Shown: piece after piece, positions 8,485 to 17,194 of the stretch
Position numbering within the stretch: position 1 is the first letter of the stretch
Layout: each line of letters starts with the position of its first letter
Position numbers and translations under genes: made by a program
The notes under the pieces: model-generated
The model's input: the letters and a program-made list of their open reading frames with translations, nothing else
What the model was told of the DNA's origin: nothing
Database searches by the model: none
Assembly: GCF_020091405.1 (NCBI RefSeq)
Contig: NZ_CP081903.1
Location: 1,798,001 to 1,862,000 of the forward strand
Direction of reading: 5' to 3'
Source: Bacteroides cellulosilyticus
Lineage (GTDB): Bacteria; Bacteroidota; Bacteroidia; Bacteroidales; Bacteroidaceae
DNA: 64,000 nt

Positions 8485-8967
8485 ATGAAAACAACATTTT
8501 TACTTTTAAGAATTCAAACATCTAAACGGATAGTTGCCATATTTCTGCTATTCGCGGTTTTATCTATGTGGGCTGCTGCTGATGCATACGCCCAAAACAA
8601 AATCAAATATACCTATGACAGTGCCGGTAATCGGTTGACTCGCCAAAAGGAGATTGTGATTCAGACAAGGGGAGCCTTGAGCGATGATGAAGGAGAGCCT
8701 TCCACATATGAAGAAAAACTTTCGGAAACTAAAGTGACAATTTATCCCAATCCTACCCGTGGTATACTCAAAATTGATATTTCAGGAGTTGAGAAGTTTG
8801 AGAATGCCCGGATATCTCTCTATGATCTTACCGGGACATTGCTGCAACAATGGGGCAGTATATCTCAATCCAATATGGTAGATATATCTGATCGAACTCC
8901 GGGGATGTATATCATGCAGATAGTCTATAATGGCAATACCAGCAGTTGGAAAATAGTTAAAGAATAG
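8485..8967 (+). CDS. Small secreted protein with one YD repeat and a T9SS type A tail
   Basis: 160 residues. A long N-terminus leads into a hydrophobic signal segment (residues 18-36) ending AYAQ. Next comes a single RHS/YD motif (KYTYDSAGNRLTRQKE), a short acidic linker, and from about residue 80 a Por_Secre_tail-like domain: VTIYPNPTRGILKIDI, ARISLYDLTGTLL, MYIMQIVYNGNTSSWKIVK. That domain directs cargo through the type IX secretion system in Porphyromonas and Flavobacteria. The gene lies 26 bp before the giant RHS gene, so the two are probably cotranscribed. It may act as accessory or anchor for the RHS product. Most gut Bacteroides are thought to lack a full T9SS, so how it is used is unclear. 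Confidence 0.85.
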   Translation: MKTTFLLLRIQTSKRIVAIFLLFAVLSMWAAADAYAQNKIKYTYDSAGNRLTRQKEIVIQTRGALSDDEGEPSTYEEKLSETKVTIYPNPTRGILKIDISGVEKFENARISLYDLTGTLLQQWGSISQSNMVDISDRTPGMYIMQIVYNGNTSSWKIVKE

Positions 8968-8993
8968 AAATGACCTAAAGCTAATACTCTGTT

Positions 8994-11900
8994 ATGAAAA
9001 GAAATATATTTTTTATTTTAGTACTGCTATACTCCTTGTCAGGATATACCCAGATTTCAGTAGATCGGGACTCTCTTGTTATAGATTTATCAAAAGATAA
9101 ATTTATGGAAGAGGCCGATGCGGACGGGTTGTATCAAGTAGTGACAGAAGTCAATGAGTTGTCGTCGGAAGATGGTGATGTCCGAAATAAAGTTCTTCCG
9201 TTAGACGCCCCTCTCTTGAAACCCCCGTTGAAACCATTAGATCCGTTAGATCCATTAGAACCGTTAGATCCTCTTTTGCCAGCGCCTCCATCCCTGCCCG
9301 AATTGCCAAGCACGGTAGAAATAGACCGGGCAAAAGCAGTAGGTGAAATTCCTATTCAATCGAGAATAGAAAATGGCTCACTCACATACAGTGTACCTAT
9401 TGAAATATATGGAGGGAAAAACGGACACCAACCCGCTCTTGCCTTATCTTATAATAGTCTGATGGGGAATAGTATTGCCGGATACGGGTGGTGTATAGGA
9501 GGATTATCCTATATATCTATTTGTAATTCAAATTATTATTATGATGGAAGTAATGCAAAACCGGCTAGTTTAGATAAGAATTCTGCCTATTCATTAGATG
9601 GCAGTAGGCTTATTAAGATATCAGAAACAACTTCTCAAATCAATTATCAGACAGAGCACGGCAATGTGAAAGTTACATTTTATGCACCATCAGGAAAATA
9701 CTATTTTGATGTTTGGTATCCGGATGGAAAGAAAGTAACTCTTGGATATCCCACCAATACATCGGCACAAATTACTTACCCGATTACTAAAAGTGTAGAT
9801 GCATTCGGAGGGTATATTGATTTTACTTATCTGTTGGATAATAACGTCTATTATGTCACCGAGATCAAATATGGCAGTAATTCTACTCAATATGGTGCTA
9901 TAAAGTTTACCTATCAGGCAAGAAGCGATGTTCAATCTTCCTATATAGCAGGGCGGCTGATGAAGGATAGTAAATTATTGTCGAAGATAGATACATATTA
10001 TCAATCATCAATGCTTCTTAGTACTTATACGCTGAGTTATGACACAAGTATATATAGTTTCTTGTCTAAAATCAGTCTTAAATCGAATGGCAAAGAAGTT
10101 AATCCGCTGATGTTCTATTATGGAGGTGAGTCTGATGAAAGTCGTTTCCAGACAAGTACGGCTTTTCTTGAAACTTATTTTGCTAACAGTAAGGCTCCCG
10201 ATCTTATCCTGCATAAGGGTAAGTTTAATTCTCTTGCCCGGAGTGAGGGGCTTGTCGCCTATCCTAATTTTGAATCTTATGGCATCACCGCTCGTGATAG
10301 CAAAGGGAATTACTTATATGGAAGTAGATATGATCCTGCGCAGAATCTGTTGGTTTATAAGAATCTTGGCGACTATTTCTGCTCACCAGTAAAGATTCAG
10401 GCAGGTAATGGATTCCAGAAATTATATCCTGTTGATATAGATGGTGATGGAAATGATGAACTGGTTAGAATTAATTATTGGTTGCATGATCAGAACAGTG
10501 CCAAAGTAGATATTACTACTTATGATAAGAATATGACAGCCCGGAATGCATCCTTCCTATTAGAAGGAACTTTTGCAGAAGGCAGCAGACAAAGTGCTGT
10601 CCCCAGATTATTCATTACCGGAGATTTCAATGGGGACGGAAAGATGGAACTCGTTGCCGTTTCGGGCAATAAGCTACCGAAAGGAGAAACCAGGACATGG
10701 TCAAGAACCACTATGTTTAATCTGGAATTAAGGTCTAAGATATATGATCAAACTCCATTCTTATTTGATTATTTTAAAGATGCGCTTTTTGCTGTCGACT
10801 ATAACGGGGACGGGAGAACGGATATTTGCCTCATAAATGGAAGTGGAACTTATATTTACTCCTATCAGGGAGGTACTTTTGTGCAGATTGCATATACAAG
10901 CGGCATCAGGAACACGGATATATCAAGTAGTTCAAAAAGAGAATTACTGGTTGAGGATATTAATGGTGACGGACTCACGGATTTTCTTTTAGGTCCTAAA
11001 AGGAATGATTACTGGATTGAAATGAAAAAACGTCCTTGTGGTGAATGTAGTGGCTGTAGAGGTGAGATTATTGATGATCCGATAATAAGGGATCCTTTTC
11101 TTCCTGATAATAGTGGCAAGGTTGATATCAATAAGCCTCTTGAACTGACCACTCCGTGTATTAGACCCATTTCTTATCCGGTAACTCATTATAATAGTAC
11201 ATATAAAACCTGGACTGCTTTGTTGGCAACCGGCAGTGGATTTGTAAGCAGCACATTTGAGTTTTTATCTAATTCCGATACCAATTATCAGTTTCTGTTT
11301 CATGATCTGAATGGTGATAAACTTCCCGATTTAGCTGTAAAATCCGGAACTCAAATCAGTGTACATCTGAACCAGAACGGTAAACTGAATACTATGGCCG
11401 AATCTGCAAAGGTGACTGTAGATTCTGAATCTCATTTTATAACAGGAACTATAGGAGACGGATATAGCTGTAGGACCAGCCAATTGCTAAGTATTAAAGA
11501 TGCCACTGTCACTCCAATTTCCTTTACACGTAATGATGTCCGGGGAAGAATGCTGACCGGCATGATTAACAGTTATGGAGTGATTGAGAAATTTGATTAT
11601 GAAAATCTTACTAATGGCAGTATGTATTGGACGACATCTGACTATAGTGTGGGTTTCCCATATAATAAGCTGTATATAGACGTTAATATGGTGAGTAATG
11701 CATACTCTATTTATAATGGTAAATATATATCTTCTGTATCGTATTATTATAATGATGCTGTTGCGCATCGTCAAGGCTTAGGCTTCTGTGGGTTCAGGAA
11801 AATTAGGATATATGACAATAACAGGGGAATTCAGACTGAACAGACTTTTGATCCCATGAAGTTCGGGTTCATTACTCAAGTGGTCACTCCAACGGCGGAA

Positions 11901-14900
11901 TCGTCTTATAACTTTCATATGGTTACCTTATCAAATAAGGTAGTCAGGATGATTTCGAGCAGCAAGGTAGAAAAAGATAAGTTGAAAAACGTGACAGTAA
12001 ATTCCAGTTGCGTCTATGATGTTTATAGTAATGTAACGAAAGAAACATCTGTTTACAGCGATGGTCTCACGATAACAACTGATAAGTCTTATCATAACAT
12101 AGACAATAGCACGACTTATAGAATAGGGCTGTTATATGATCAGGTAACCACTAAAACAAAAGATGGTTTAACATGGGTCGGCAGAAATTACATACCTGTA
12201 TTTGATAATAATCAGCTTCCGATTGTTACTGTGAACTATGTAAACGGGAAATCAGCCTCTCAAGTCAATCGTTCATATAAAGATGGGCTGGTTACTCAGG
12301 AACTTCTGACAGAGTATGGAGCTGCTACTACCTTAAAAACTCTGTATGAATACGATTCTTATGGGAGGGTCATAAAGAAAACGACTCCTTTGAATCTTGT
12401 GAGTACGTATGCGTACAATCCGAAGGGATTACTTTACTCTGTAAAAAATCATAAAGAACAGGAAACCACGTTCGAATATGATGATTGGGGTAGAAAAGTA
12501 AAAACTGTCTCTCCGGATGGTTCTGTAGAAACTACTTCATATTCTTGGGCTACGGCTCCGGCTTCAGCTTTAAGGCTTACTACCGTTTCTGCTACAGGCG
12601 CTCCGACTTCCCGGACTTATTATGATGCTTTAGGGAGGGAAGTAAGAAGTGGAAAACAACGCTTTGACGGGAATTATATTTATACCGATAATGTGTATGA
12701 CGAGAGAGGGAGGTTGGCTAAAGTTTCCGTGCCGTTCAAGGGAGCCACTCCTGCGCAATGGAATACATATACTTATGATTCTAATGATAGGATCATATCA
12801 TTAAAATATGCATCCGGTAAGGAGGACACTTTTTCATACTCTAATACAAACGTGACTTCGGTGGTAGATGGTGTTTCAAAAACAGAAAAACAGGATGCTT
12901 CCGGAAATATAATATCAGTTACCGACCCCGCAGGTACCACTGCTTATAATTATAGACCAGACGGTCAGATGAATAGCGTAATTGCTCCGGGACAGATTAC
13001 AACTACATTCGGGTATGATGATTTTGGCAGACGAATTACGATGAATGACCCAAGTTTCGGACTAATCGAATACGGTTATGACGCTATGGGGAATGGAGTT
13101 CTGGAAACTGATGCCAATGGAAATACTACGAAGAAAACTTATGATAATTTTCATCGTTTGACAAAAAAGGAGGTTGCCGGACAGACAATAAACTACAGCT
13201 ATAATACTGACAATCTCATAGAATCTGAGGTAAGTTCAAACGGGACGTCTAAAACCTATACTTATGATGCTTTGATGAGGCTGAGGACTATGAAAGAAAC
13301 GAATGTGGATGGAAAATGGCTCGAAAAAACATTTACTTACACCAGTGGGCGTATATCAGGCTTGGCGTATGCTTCTAATGTTGGCAGTATTGTGACTGAA
13401 AACTATACATATTCCTATGGTAATCTTTCGGAAGTGAAACTTAATAACTCGACATCCATCTGGAAGTTAACTGCTGAAAACTCATTAGGATTAACGACCG
13501 GTATAAGCACAGGTATTCTGACCCGTACATATTCTTATGATGCAAACGGGATTCCAACGGGTAGGGTAGTTAAAAACGGTTCTACTGTTATTCAGAATTC
13601 CGGATATAATTTTAATGCTAAGACGGGCAATCTGAATTGGAGAAAAGACAATGTGAGGAACATTCAGGAGAGCTTTGGTTATGATAATCTGAACAGATTA
13701 ACAAGCTTTGCCGGAAAAACGGCTGCTTATAGTAACAATGGAAATATAACCAATATATCTAATGTAGGAGCTTTTGTGTATAATGATGAGAAACCTTATG
13801 CAATAGCTTCGATTACTCCTTATGGTACGGAAGTTCCACTTCGGGAACAACAGATTACCTATAATGCTTTAAGAAGACCGGAGACTATTACTGAAAATGG
13901 TTATGTAGCAACATTTACATATAATGGGGAAGGTAATAGGGTCAAAATGAATCTGAAGAAGAACAATCAAGTCCAACTCAATAAATATTATTGGGGAAAC
14001 CAATATGAATTCGAGACAGGAGTTGCGGGTTCAAAAGAAATTCTGTACCTTGGCGGCGACGCATATTCAGCGGCAGCAGTGTATGTGAAAGAAGGTTCAG
14101 GGGCTTGGGCTGTTTACTATCTATGCAAGGATTATCTGGGCAGTATAACTCATATCGTTAATTCTTCGGGTGGGCTGAAGCAGGAGTTAAGTTATGATGC
14201 ATGGGGGAGGTTGAGGAATCCTGCTAACCAAGCTTTATATGCGGTTGGCACAGAACCTACGTTATTCTTGGGCAGAGGTTATACTGGGCATGAGCATCTG
14301 ACTGCTTTTGGTTTGATTAATATGAACGCAAGGCTTTATGATCCGGTTATAGGCAGATTCCTGTCTCCTGATCCGCAGTTGCAAGATCCATATTTGAGCC
14401 AGAATTATAATAGGTATTCTTATTGCTTGAATAATCCATTAAGGTATATTGATGAAGATGGAGAGTTCTTCTTAGGGTTTGTAACAGGCTTTTTCAGAGG
14501 ATTATTTAAGAAGGGGAATATCTTGGAAAGGATTTCTTCAGCTTGGAAAGAGGGGATTAAGGGAGCGAAAAATGAACTTAAAATTAATTTTGGATTATTT
14601 CAGGGTTTGAAAGACTTTAAAATTCTTGATGTTTGGTCGCGCTTTACTTGGGAACTTCCTCAAACAGTAGCTGGTGTAGTATGGTCTCAATATAGAAATG
14701 CTATAGGAAATGTAGATAGAGTAGAGTATTTTGATGGGGCAACTTATGTAATAAATGAATGTTCACCAACAAAAAACAATGGTGTTACATTAGGTAGCTT
14801 TATTAATATAAATGATGGGAAAAGTGATTATTGGGGTGATGGTAAAATGCCTGTTGACAATGATGGAAACTTTGATCCTACAAAAGATCAACTTTATATG

Positions 14901-15167
14901 CATGAATATGGTCATTATTTGCAGAGTAAAAGCTATGGGTGGAGCTATTTGGTAAAAGTCGGAATACCTAGTATTATTAGTGTACAAGATAAAAGTTATG
15001 TAACAATTGGCAATAAAACTTATCCTTCCCATGACTTAGAAGATTACGAAATGGATGCAAGTAAAAGGGCGAAGAAATACTTTGAGAAACATTATGGAAT
15101 AATGTGGGACGAACCCAAAAATCCGACTTTTTATCCGCAAGCTATAAATTATAACTTTAAATATTAG
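8994..15167 (+). CDS. Full-length RHS/SpvB-like toxin protein with HEYGH metallopeptidase-like tip
   Basis: 2057 residues. The order is: signal peptide (1-20, ending SGYTQ); Pro/Leu-rich linker (about 72-105, built on repeated LDPL units); SpvB-like N-terminal domain (RAKAVGEIPIQSRIENGSLTYSVP); five calcium-loop FG-GAP/VCBS motifs (DIDGDGNDE, DFNGDGKME, DYNGDGRTD, DINGDGLTD, DLNGDKLPD); a Cys cluster C682/C685/C688; many YD repeats; RHS core end (RLYDPVIGRFLSPDP) to DEDGE at about 1824. The variable tip (1824-2057) contains HEYGH at 1970-1974, the HExxH zinc site of metallopeptidases; YEMDA at about 2018 may supply the third ligand. I infer a proteolytic toxin exported at least to the periplasm. 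A lipoprotein gene starts 4 bp later and is the likely immunity gene. Confidence 0.94.
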   Translation: MKRNIFFILVLLYSLSGYTQISVDRDSLVIDLSKDKFMEEADADGLYQVVTEVNELSSEDGDVRNKVLPLDAPLLKPPLKPLDPLDPLEPLDPLLPAPPSLPELPSTVEIDRAKAVGEIPIQSRIENGSLTYSVPIEIYGGKNGHQPALALSYNSLMGNSIAGYGWCIGGLSYISICNSNYYYDGSNAKPASLDKNSAYSLDGSRLIKISETTSQINYQTEHGNVKVTFYAPSGKYYFDVWYPDGKKVTLGYPTNTSAQITYPITKSVDAFGGYIDFTYLLDNNVYYVTEIKYGSNSTQYGAIKFTYQARSDVQSSYIAGRLMKDSKLLSKIDTYYQSSMLLSTYTLSYDTSIYSFLSKISLKSNGKEVNPLMFYYGGESDESRFQTSTAFLETYFANSKAPDLILHKGKFNSLARSEGLVAYPNFESYGITARDSKGNYLYGSRYDPAQNLLVYKNLGDYFCSPVKIQAGNGFQKLYPVDIDGDGNDELVRINYWLHDQNSAKVDITTYDKNMTARNASFLLEGTFAEGSRQSAVPRLFITGDFNGDGKMELVAVSGNKLPKGETRTWSRTTMFNLELRSKIYDQTPFLFDYFKDALFAVDYNGDGRTDICLINGSGTYIYSYQGGTFVQIAYTSGIRNTDISSSSKRELLVEDINGDGLTDFLLGPKRNDYWIEMKKRPCGECSGCRGEIIDDPIIRDPFLPDNSGKVDINKPLELTTPCIRPISYPVTHYNSTYKTWTALLATGSGFVSSTFEFLSNSDTNYQFLFHDLNGDKLPDLAVKSGTQISVHLNQNGKLNTMAESAKVTVDSESHFITGTIGDGYSCRTSQLLSIKDATVTPISFTRNDVRGRMLTGMINSYGVIEKFDYENLTNGSMYWTTSDYSVGFPYNKLYIDVNMVSNAYSIYNGKYISSVSYYYNDAVAHRQGLGFCGFRKIRIYDNNRGIQTEQTFDPMKFGFITQVVTPTAESSYNFHMVTLSNKVVRMISSSKVEKDKLKNVTVNSSCVYDVYSNVTKETSVYSDGLTITTDKSYHNIDNSTTYRIGLLYDQVTTKTKDGLTWVGRNYIPVFDNNQLPIVTVNYVNGKSASQVNRSYKDGLVTQELLTEYGAATTLKTLYEYDSYGRVIKKTTPLNLVSTYAYNPKGLLYSVKNHKEQETTFEYDDWGRKVKTVSPDGSVETTSYSWATAPASALRLTTVSATGAPTSRTYYDALGREVRSGKQRFDGNYIYTDNVYDERGRLAKVSVPFKGATPAQWNTYTYDSNDRIISLKYASGKEDTFSYSNTNVTSVVDGVSKTEKQDASGNIISVTDPAGTTAYNYRPDGQMNSVIAPGQITTTFGYDDFGRRITMNDPSFGLIEYGYDAMGNGVLETDANGNTTKKTYDNFHRLTKKEVAGQTINYSYNTDNLIESEVSSNGTSKTYTYDALMRLRTMKETNVDGKWLEKTFTYTSGRISGLAYASNVGSIVTENYTYSYGNLSEVKLNNSTSIWKLTAENSLGLTTGISTGILTRTYSYDANGIPTGRVVKNGSTVIQNSGYNFNAKTGNLNWRKDNVRNIQESFGYDNLNRLTSFAGKTAAYSNNGNITNISNVGAFVYNDEKPYAIASITPYGTEVPLREQQITYNALRRPETITENGYVATFTYNGEGNRVKMNLKKNNQVQLNKYYWGNQYEFETGVAGSKEILYLGGDAYSAAAVYVKEGSGAWAVYYLCKDYLGSITHIVNSSGGLKQELSYDAWGRLRNPANQALYAVGTEPTLFLGRGYTGHEHLTAFGLINMNARLYDPVIGRFLSPDPQLQDPYLSQNYNRYSYCLNNPLRYIDEDGEFFLGFVTGFFRGLFKKGNILERISSAWKEGIKGAKNELKINFGLFQGLKDFKILDVWSRFTWELPQTVAGVVWSQYRNAIGNVDRVEYFDGATYVINECSPTKNNGVTLGSFININDGKSDYWGDGKMPVDNDGNFDPTKDQLYMHEYGHYLQSKSYGWSYLVKVGIPSIISVQDKSYVTIGNKTYPSHDLEDYEMDASKRAKKYFEKHYGIMWDEPKNPTFYPQAINYNFKY

Positions 15168-15171
15168 AAAT

Positions 15172-15681
15172 ATGAAATTGATAAATAAATTACTAATAAT
15201 ATTATTAGGATGTTCTTCCTGCGACCCAAATACACATGAATTTGGCTTCGAGGTGTATAATCAATCGGATAGAGAAATAGATGTGTGTTTAAACATGTGG
15301 TATCTGGGTATCCATGATACTTTAGTACCTGCTTATCAAGACTATGATGCTACATCTCAATATAATTATGGATTTACAACCGTGGAAAAAAAATCAGCAA
15401 ATTTGTTTATAGTACCTGGCTCAATTAGTACAGAAGAGATCTTTAGAATGGCTAATGATACGATACGCATCTTTATTTTTGATACTGATACACTTGCTAA
15501 ATATTCTTGGGAGGAAATAAGTCGTAGCTATAATATCTTACAACGATATGATTTGACGCTAAAAGATATGAAACTTTTAAAACATGATATCTATTATCCT
15601 CCCACTCCCGCTATGCGTAATATAAAAATGTGGCCTCCTTATAATGAAAAAGTATCCATAACGAATGAAGCATTAAATTAA
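15172..15681 (+). CDS. Lipoprotein, candidate immunity protein for the HEYGH tip
   Basis: 169 residues with a short signal peptide and lipobox (LLGCSSC, Cys14 or Cys17 modified), so periplasmic and membrane-anchored. The body includes SWEEISRSYNILQRYDLTL and a C-terminal PP-rich segment (YYPPTPAMRNIKMWPPY). I believe I have seen this pattern in lipoproteins next to other Bacteroides RHS genes, but cannot name a family. It starts 4 bp after the RHS stop, the tightest spacing in the island, which supports cotranslation and an immunity role. A periplasmic inhibitor fits a peptidase acting on envelope proteins. Confidence 0.75.
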   Translation: MKLINKLLIILLGCSSCDPNTHEFGFEVYNQSDREIDVCLNMWYLGIHDTLVPAYQDYDATSQYNYGFTTVEKKSANLFIVPGSISTEEIFRMANDTIRIFIFDTDTLAKYSWEEISRSYNILQRYDLTLKDMKLLKHDIYYPPTPAMRNIKMWPPYNEKVSITNEALN

Positions 15682-15691
15682 TACATAAAAT

Positions 15692-16426
15692 ATGAAAAAA
15701 CAAGTCATTCTATTAGCAATCAGCATCTTGGGAGTATTCTCTCTTCATGCTCAGGAGATAAACAAAAGTCTGACACAATCCAAAAAGGAAGTAAACTCAC
15801 AGCCACGTAAGGGCACGGACTGGAATAAACAACCTATCGGTTACGTTTTTGCAGGTGCAGGCATAGGATATATTCCATCGGTAGAAAAGGTTGAGGGACT
15901 GGCTGCTTCTAATTACGTTACGGGACTTGACTGGAGAGTGGGAATGTCTCGTTACTACAATCGTTGGGGATGGGGAGTACTTGTACAGCAATTTCGTTCC
16001 AAGCAATCAGTTGCTTTCTATGATGGTGTACGTGCTATGGCTATGGATGATATAGGGCGGTTATTGTATATTGCCCCTCAATTTACCGGTCGATGGATTT
16101 TAGGAGAGAAACTAACCATCTATGGCGCAATCGGTTGGGGGTGGTTACGCTATAAAGAGACAGTGAAAGGAAGCGGATTGGGGGAACTCAGTGGTACAGC
16201 CAATGCTTTAGGTGGAAATTTCACAGTGGGTCTTGAATATCGTTTGAGTTCGGTAGTAGGTATGAGCGTAGATCTCGGTTTAATAGGAGGCGAAATAGGG
16301 AAACTAAAAGTGGACAATACTGGGCTGCAGGCAGCAATTGATGAGACGTACACCGGTAAAATGGATGTCACCCGCCTATATGCAACGGTAGGGGCACATA
16401 TTTATATCTGGAAGAAAAAGAGATAA
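15692..16426 (+). CDS. Outer-membrane beta-barrel protein
   Basis: 244 residues. The signal peptide ends SLHAQ. A polar linker is followed by beta-strand-like segments rich in Gly and aromatics (GYVFAGAGIGYIPSV, WGWGVLVQQFRS, LTIYGAIGWGWLRY, FTVGLEYRLSSVVGMSVDLGLIGG, LYATVGAHIYIW). It ends in a basic KKKR rather than a terminal aromatic. It starts 10 bp after the lipoprotein and closes the second RHS cassette, as the 7145 barrel closes the first. The function is not known. Confidence 0.78.
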   Translation: MKKQVILLAISILGVFSLHAQEINKSLTQSKKEVNSQPRKGTDWNKQPIGYVFAGAGIGYIPSVEKVEGLAASNYVTGLDWRVGMSRYYNRWGWGVLVQQFRSKQSVAFYDGVRAMAMDDIGRLLYIAPQFTGRWILGEKLTIYGAIGWGWLRYKETVKGSGLGELSGTANALGGNFTVGLEYRLSSVVGMSVDLGLIGGEIGKLKVDNTGLQAAIDETYTGKMDVTRLYATVGAHIYIWKKKR

Positions 16427-16600
16427 CGTCTCCTATCTGGATATGTCCGGGTTGCTTTGAAAAGATGAAAAAAGTGTAGTGCTTGGAAATTATTGAGGGA
16501 ATCATTTAATGTTTAATTATGCATGCAAAACATTTTCCTCAACTAAAAGGTTATTTATGTAGTATGGTAACAAAGATACTATTTATTTATAATTTGTCAT

Positions 16601-16608
16601 TATCTTTG
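16601..16608 (+). promoter_or_regulatory. Bacteroides -7 element (TATCTTTG)
   Basis: Matches TAnnTTTG, 62 bp before the ATG at 16670. No TTTG -33 box lies at the usual 19-21-bp distance, so support is partial. Confidence 0.4.
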
Positions 16609-16669
16609 TAGTCATATCATATCAATGATGTCATTGAGTAAGGAAGCTACACTTTTGAATTGATTAAGA

Positions 16670-17149
16670 ATGAGTAATATCTTTAAAAGACTATTCTCCA
16701 TATTGGGGAACGATGAAAGTAAACCGGACTTTCGGACCTGCTGTACCCCTATGGAGGTATTTGATAAACAGAAAGTAAAAGCCATTGTAAAACAGTGGCT
16801 TTTGTTCATTGCTGAATACGAAACCCTGCCTAATGACATCATTGCATTGAACTTCAACTTGTGGGAAGCTGTCGAAGAAAATGGGCAGAGCTGCTATACA
16901 CTCGAACTGACAGGCTCTAAACAATATGACGCGGAAAATGATGACTGGGCCTGTGAAGAAGATTTCGATCCGAGAGAAAGGAACTGTGATGCTTTGCAAC
17001 TTTCCAGCGAAATTCCGTGGGAGGAAGTACTGAACGGCCTGGTGGAAGTTCTGAAAGAGTTAAAGAAAGATCTGAAAGAAATAAGTCTTTTTCAGGTGAA
17101 ACATATAACAGTTGGGTTTGCGGAAGGCGATCTGATAGTTATAAAATAG
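16670..17149 (+). CDS. Cytoplasmic protein of unknown function
   Basis: 159 residues, acidic, with no signal peptide or membrane segment. Notable features are a paired cysteine near the N-terminus (RTCCTPME), an acidic Cys-containing core (DDWACEEDFDPRERNCDAL) and an amphipathic helix (WEEVLNGLVEVLKELKKDLKE). I do not recognise the family; the size and the W/E/D pattern are reminiscent of small immunity or SMI1-like proteins but no defining motif is present. It has its own likely promoter and lies convergent to the PUL regulator, so it could be the last gene of the toxin island or unrelated. Confidence 0.72.
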   Translation: MSNIFKRLFSILGNDESKPDFRTCCTPMEVFDKQKVKAIVKQWLLFIAEYETLPNDIIALNFNLWEAVEENGQSCYTLELTGSKQYDAENDDWACEEDFDPRERNCDALQLSSEIPWEEVLNGLVEVLKELKKDLKEISLFQVKHITVGFAEGDLIVIK

Positions 17150-17194
17150 AAACCTTCCGCAATGTGTGTAAGCAGATCTGATCCTAAGGTCGTG

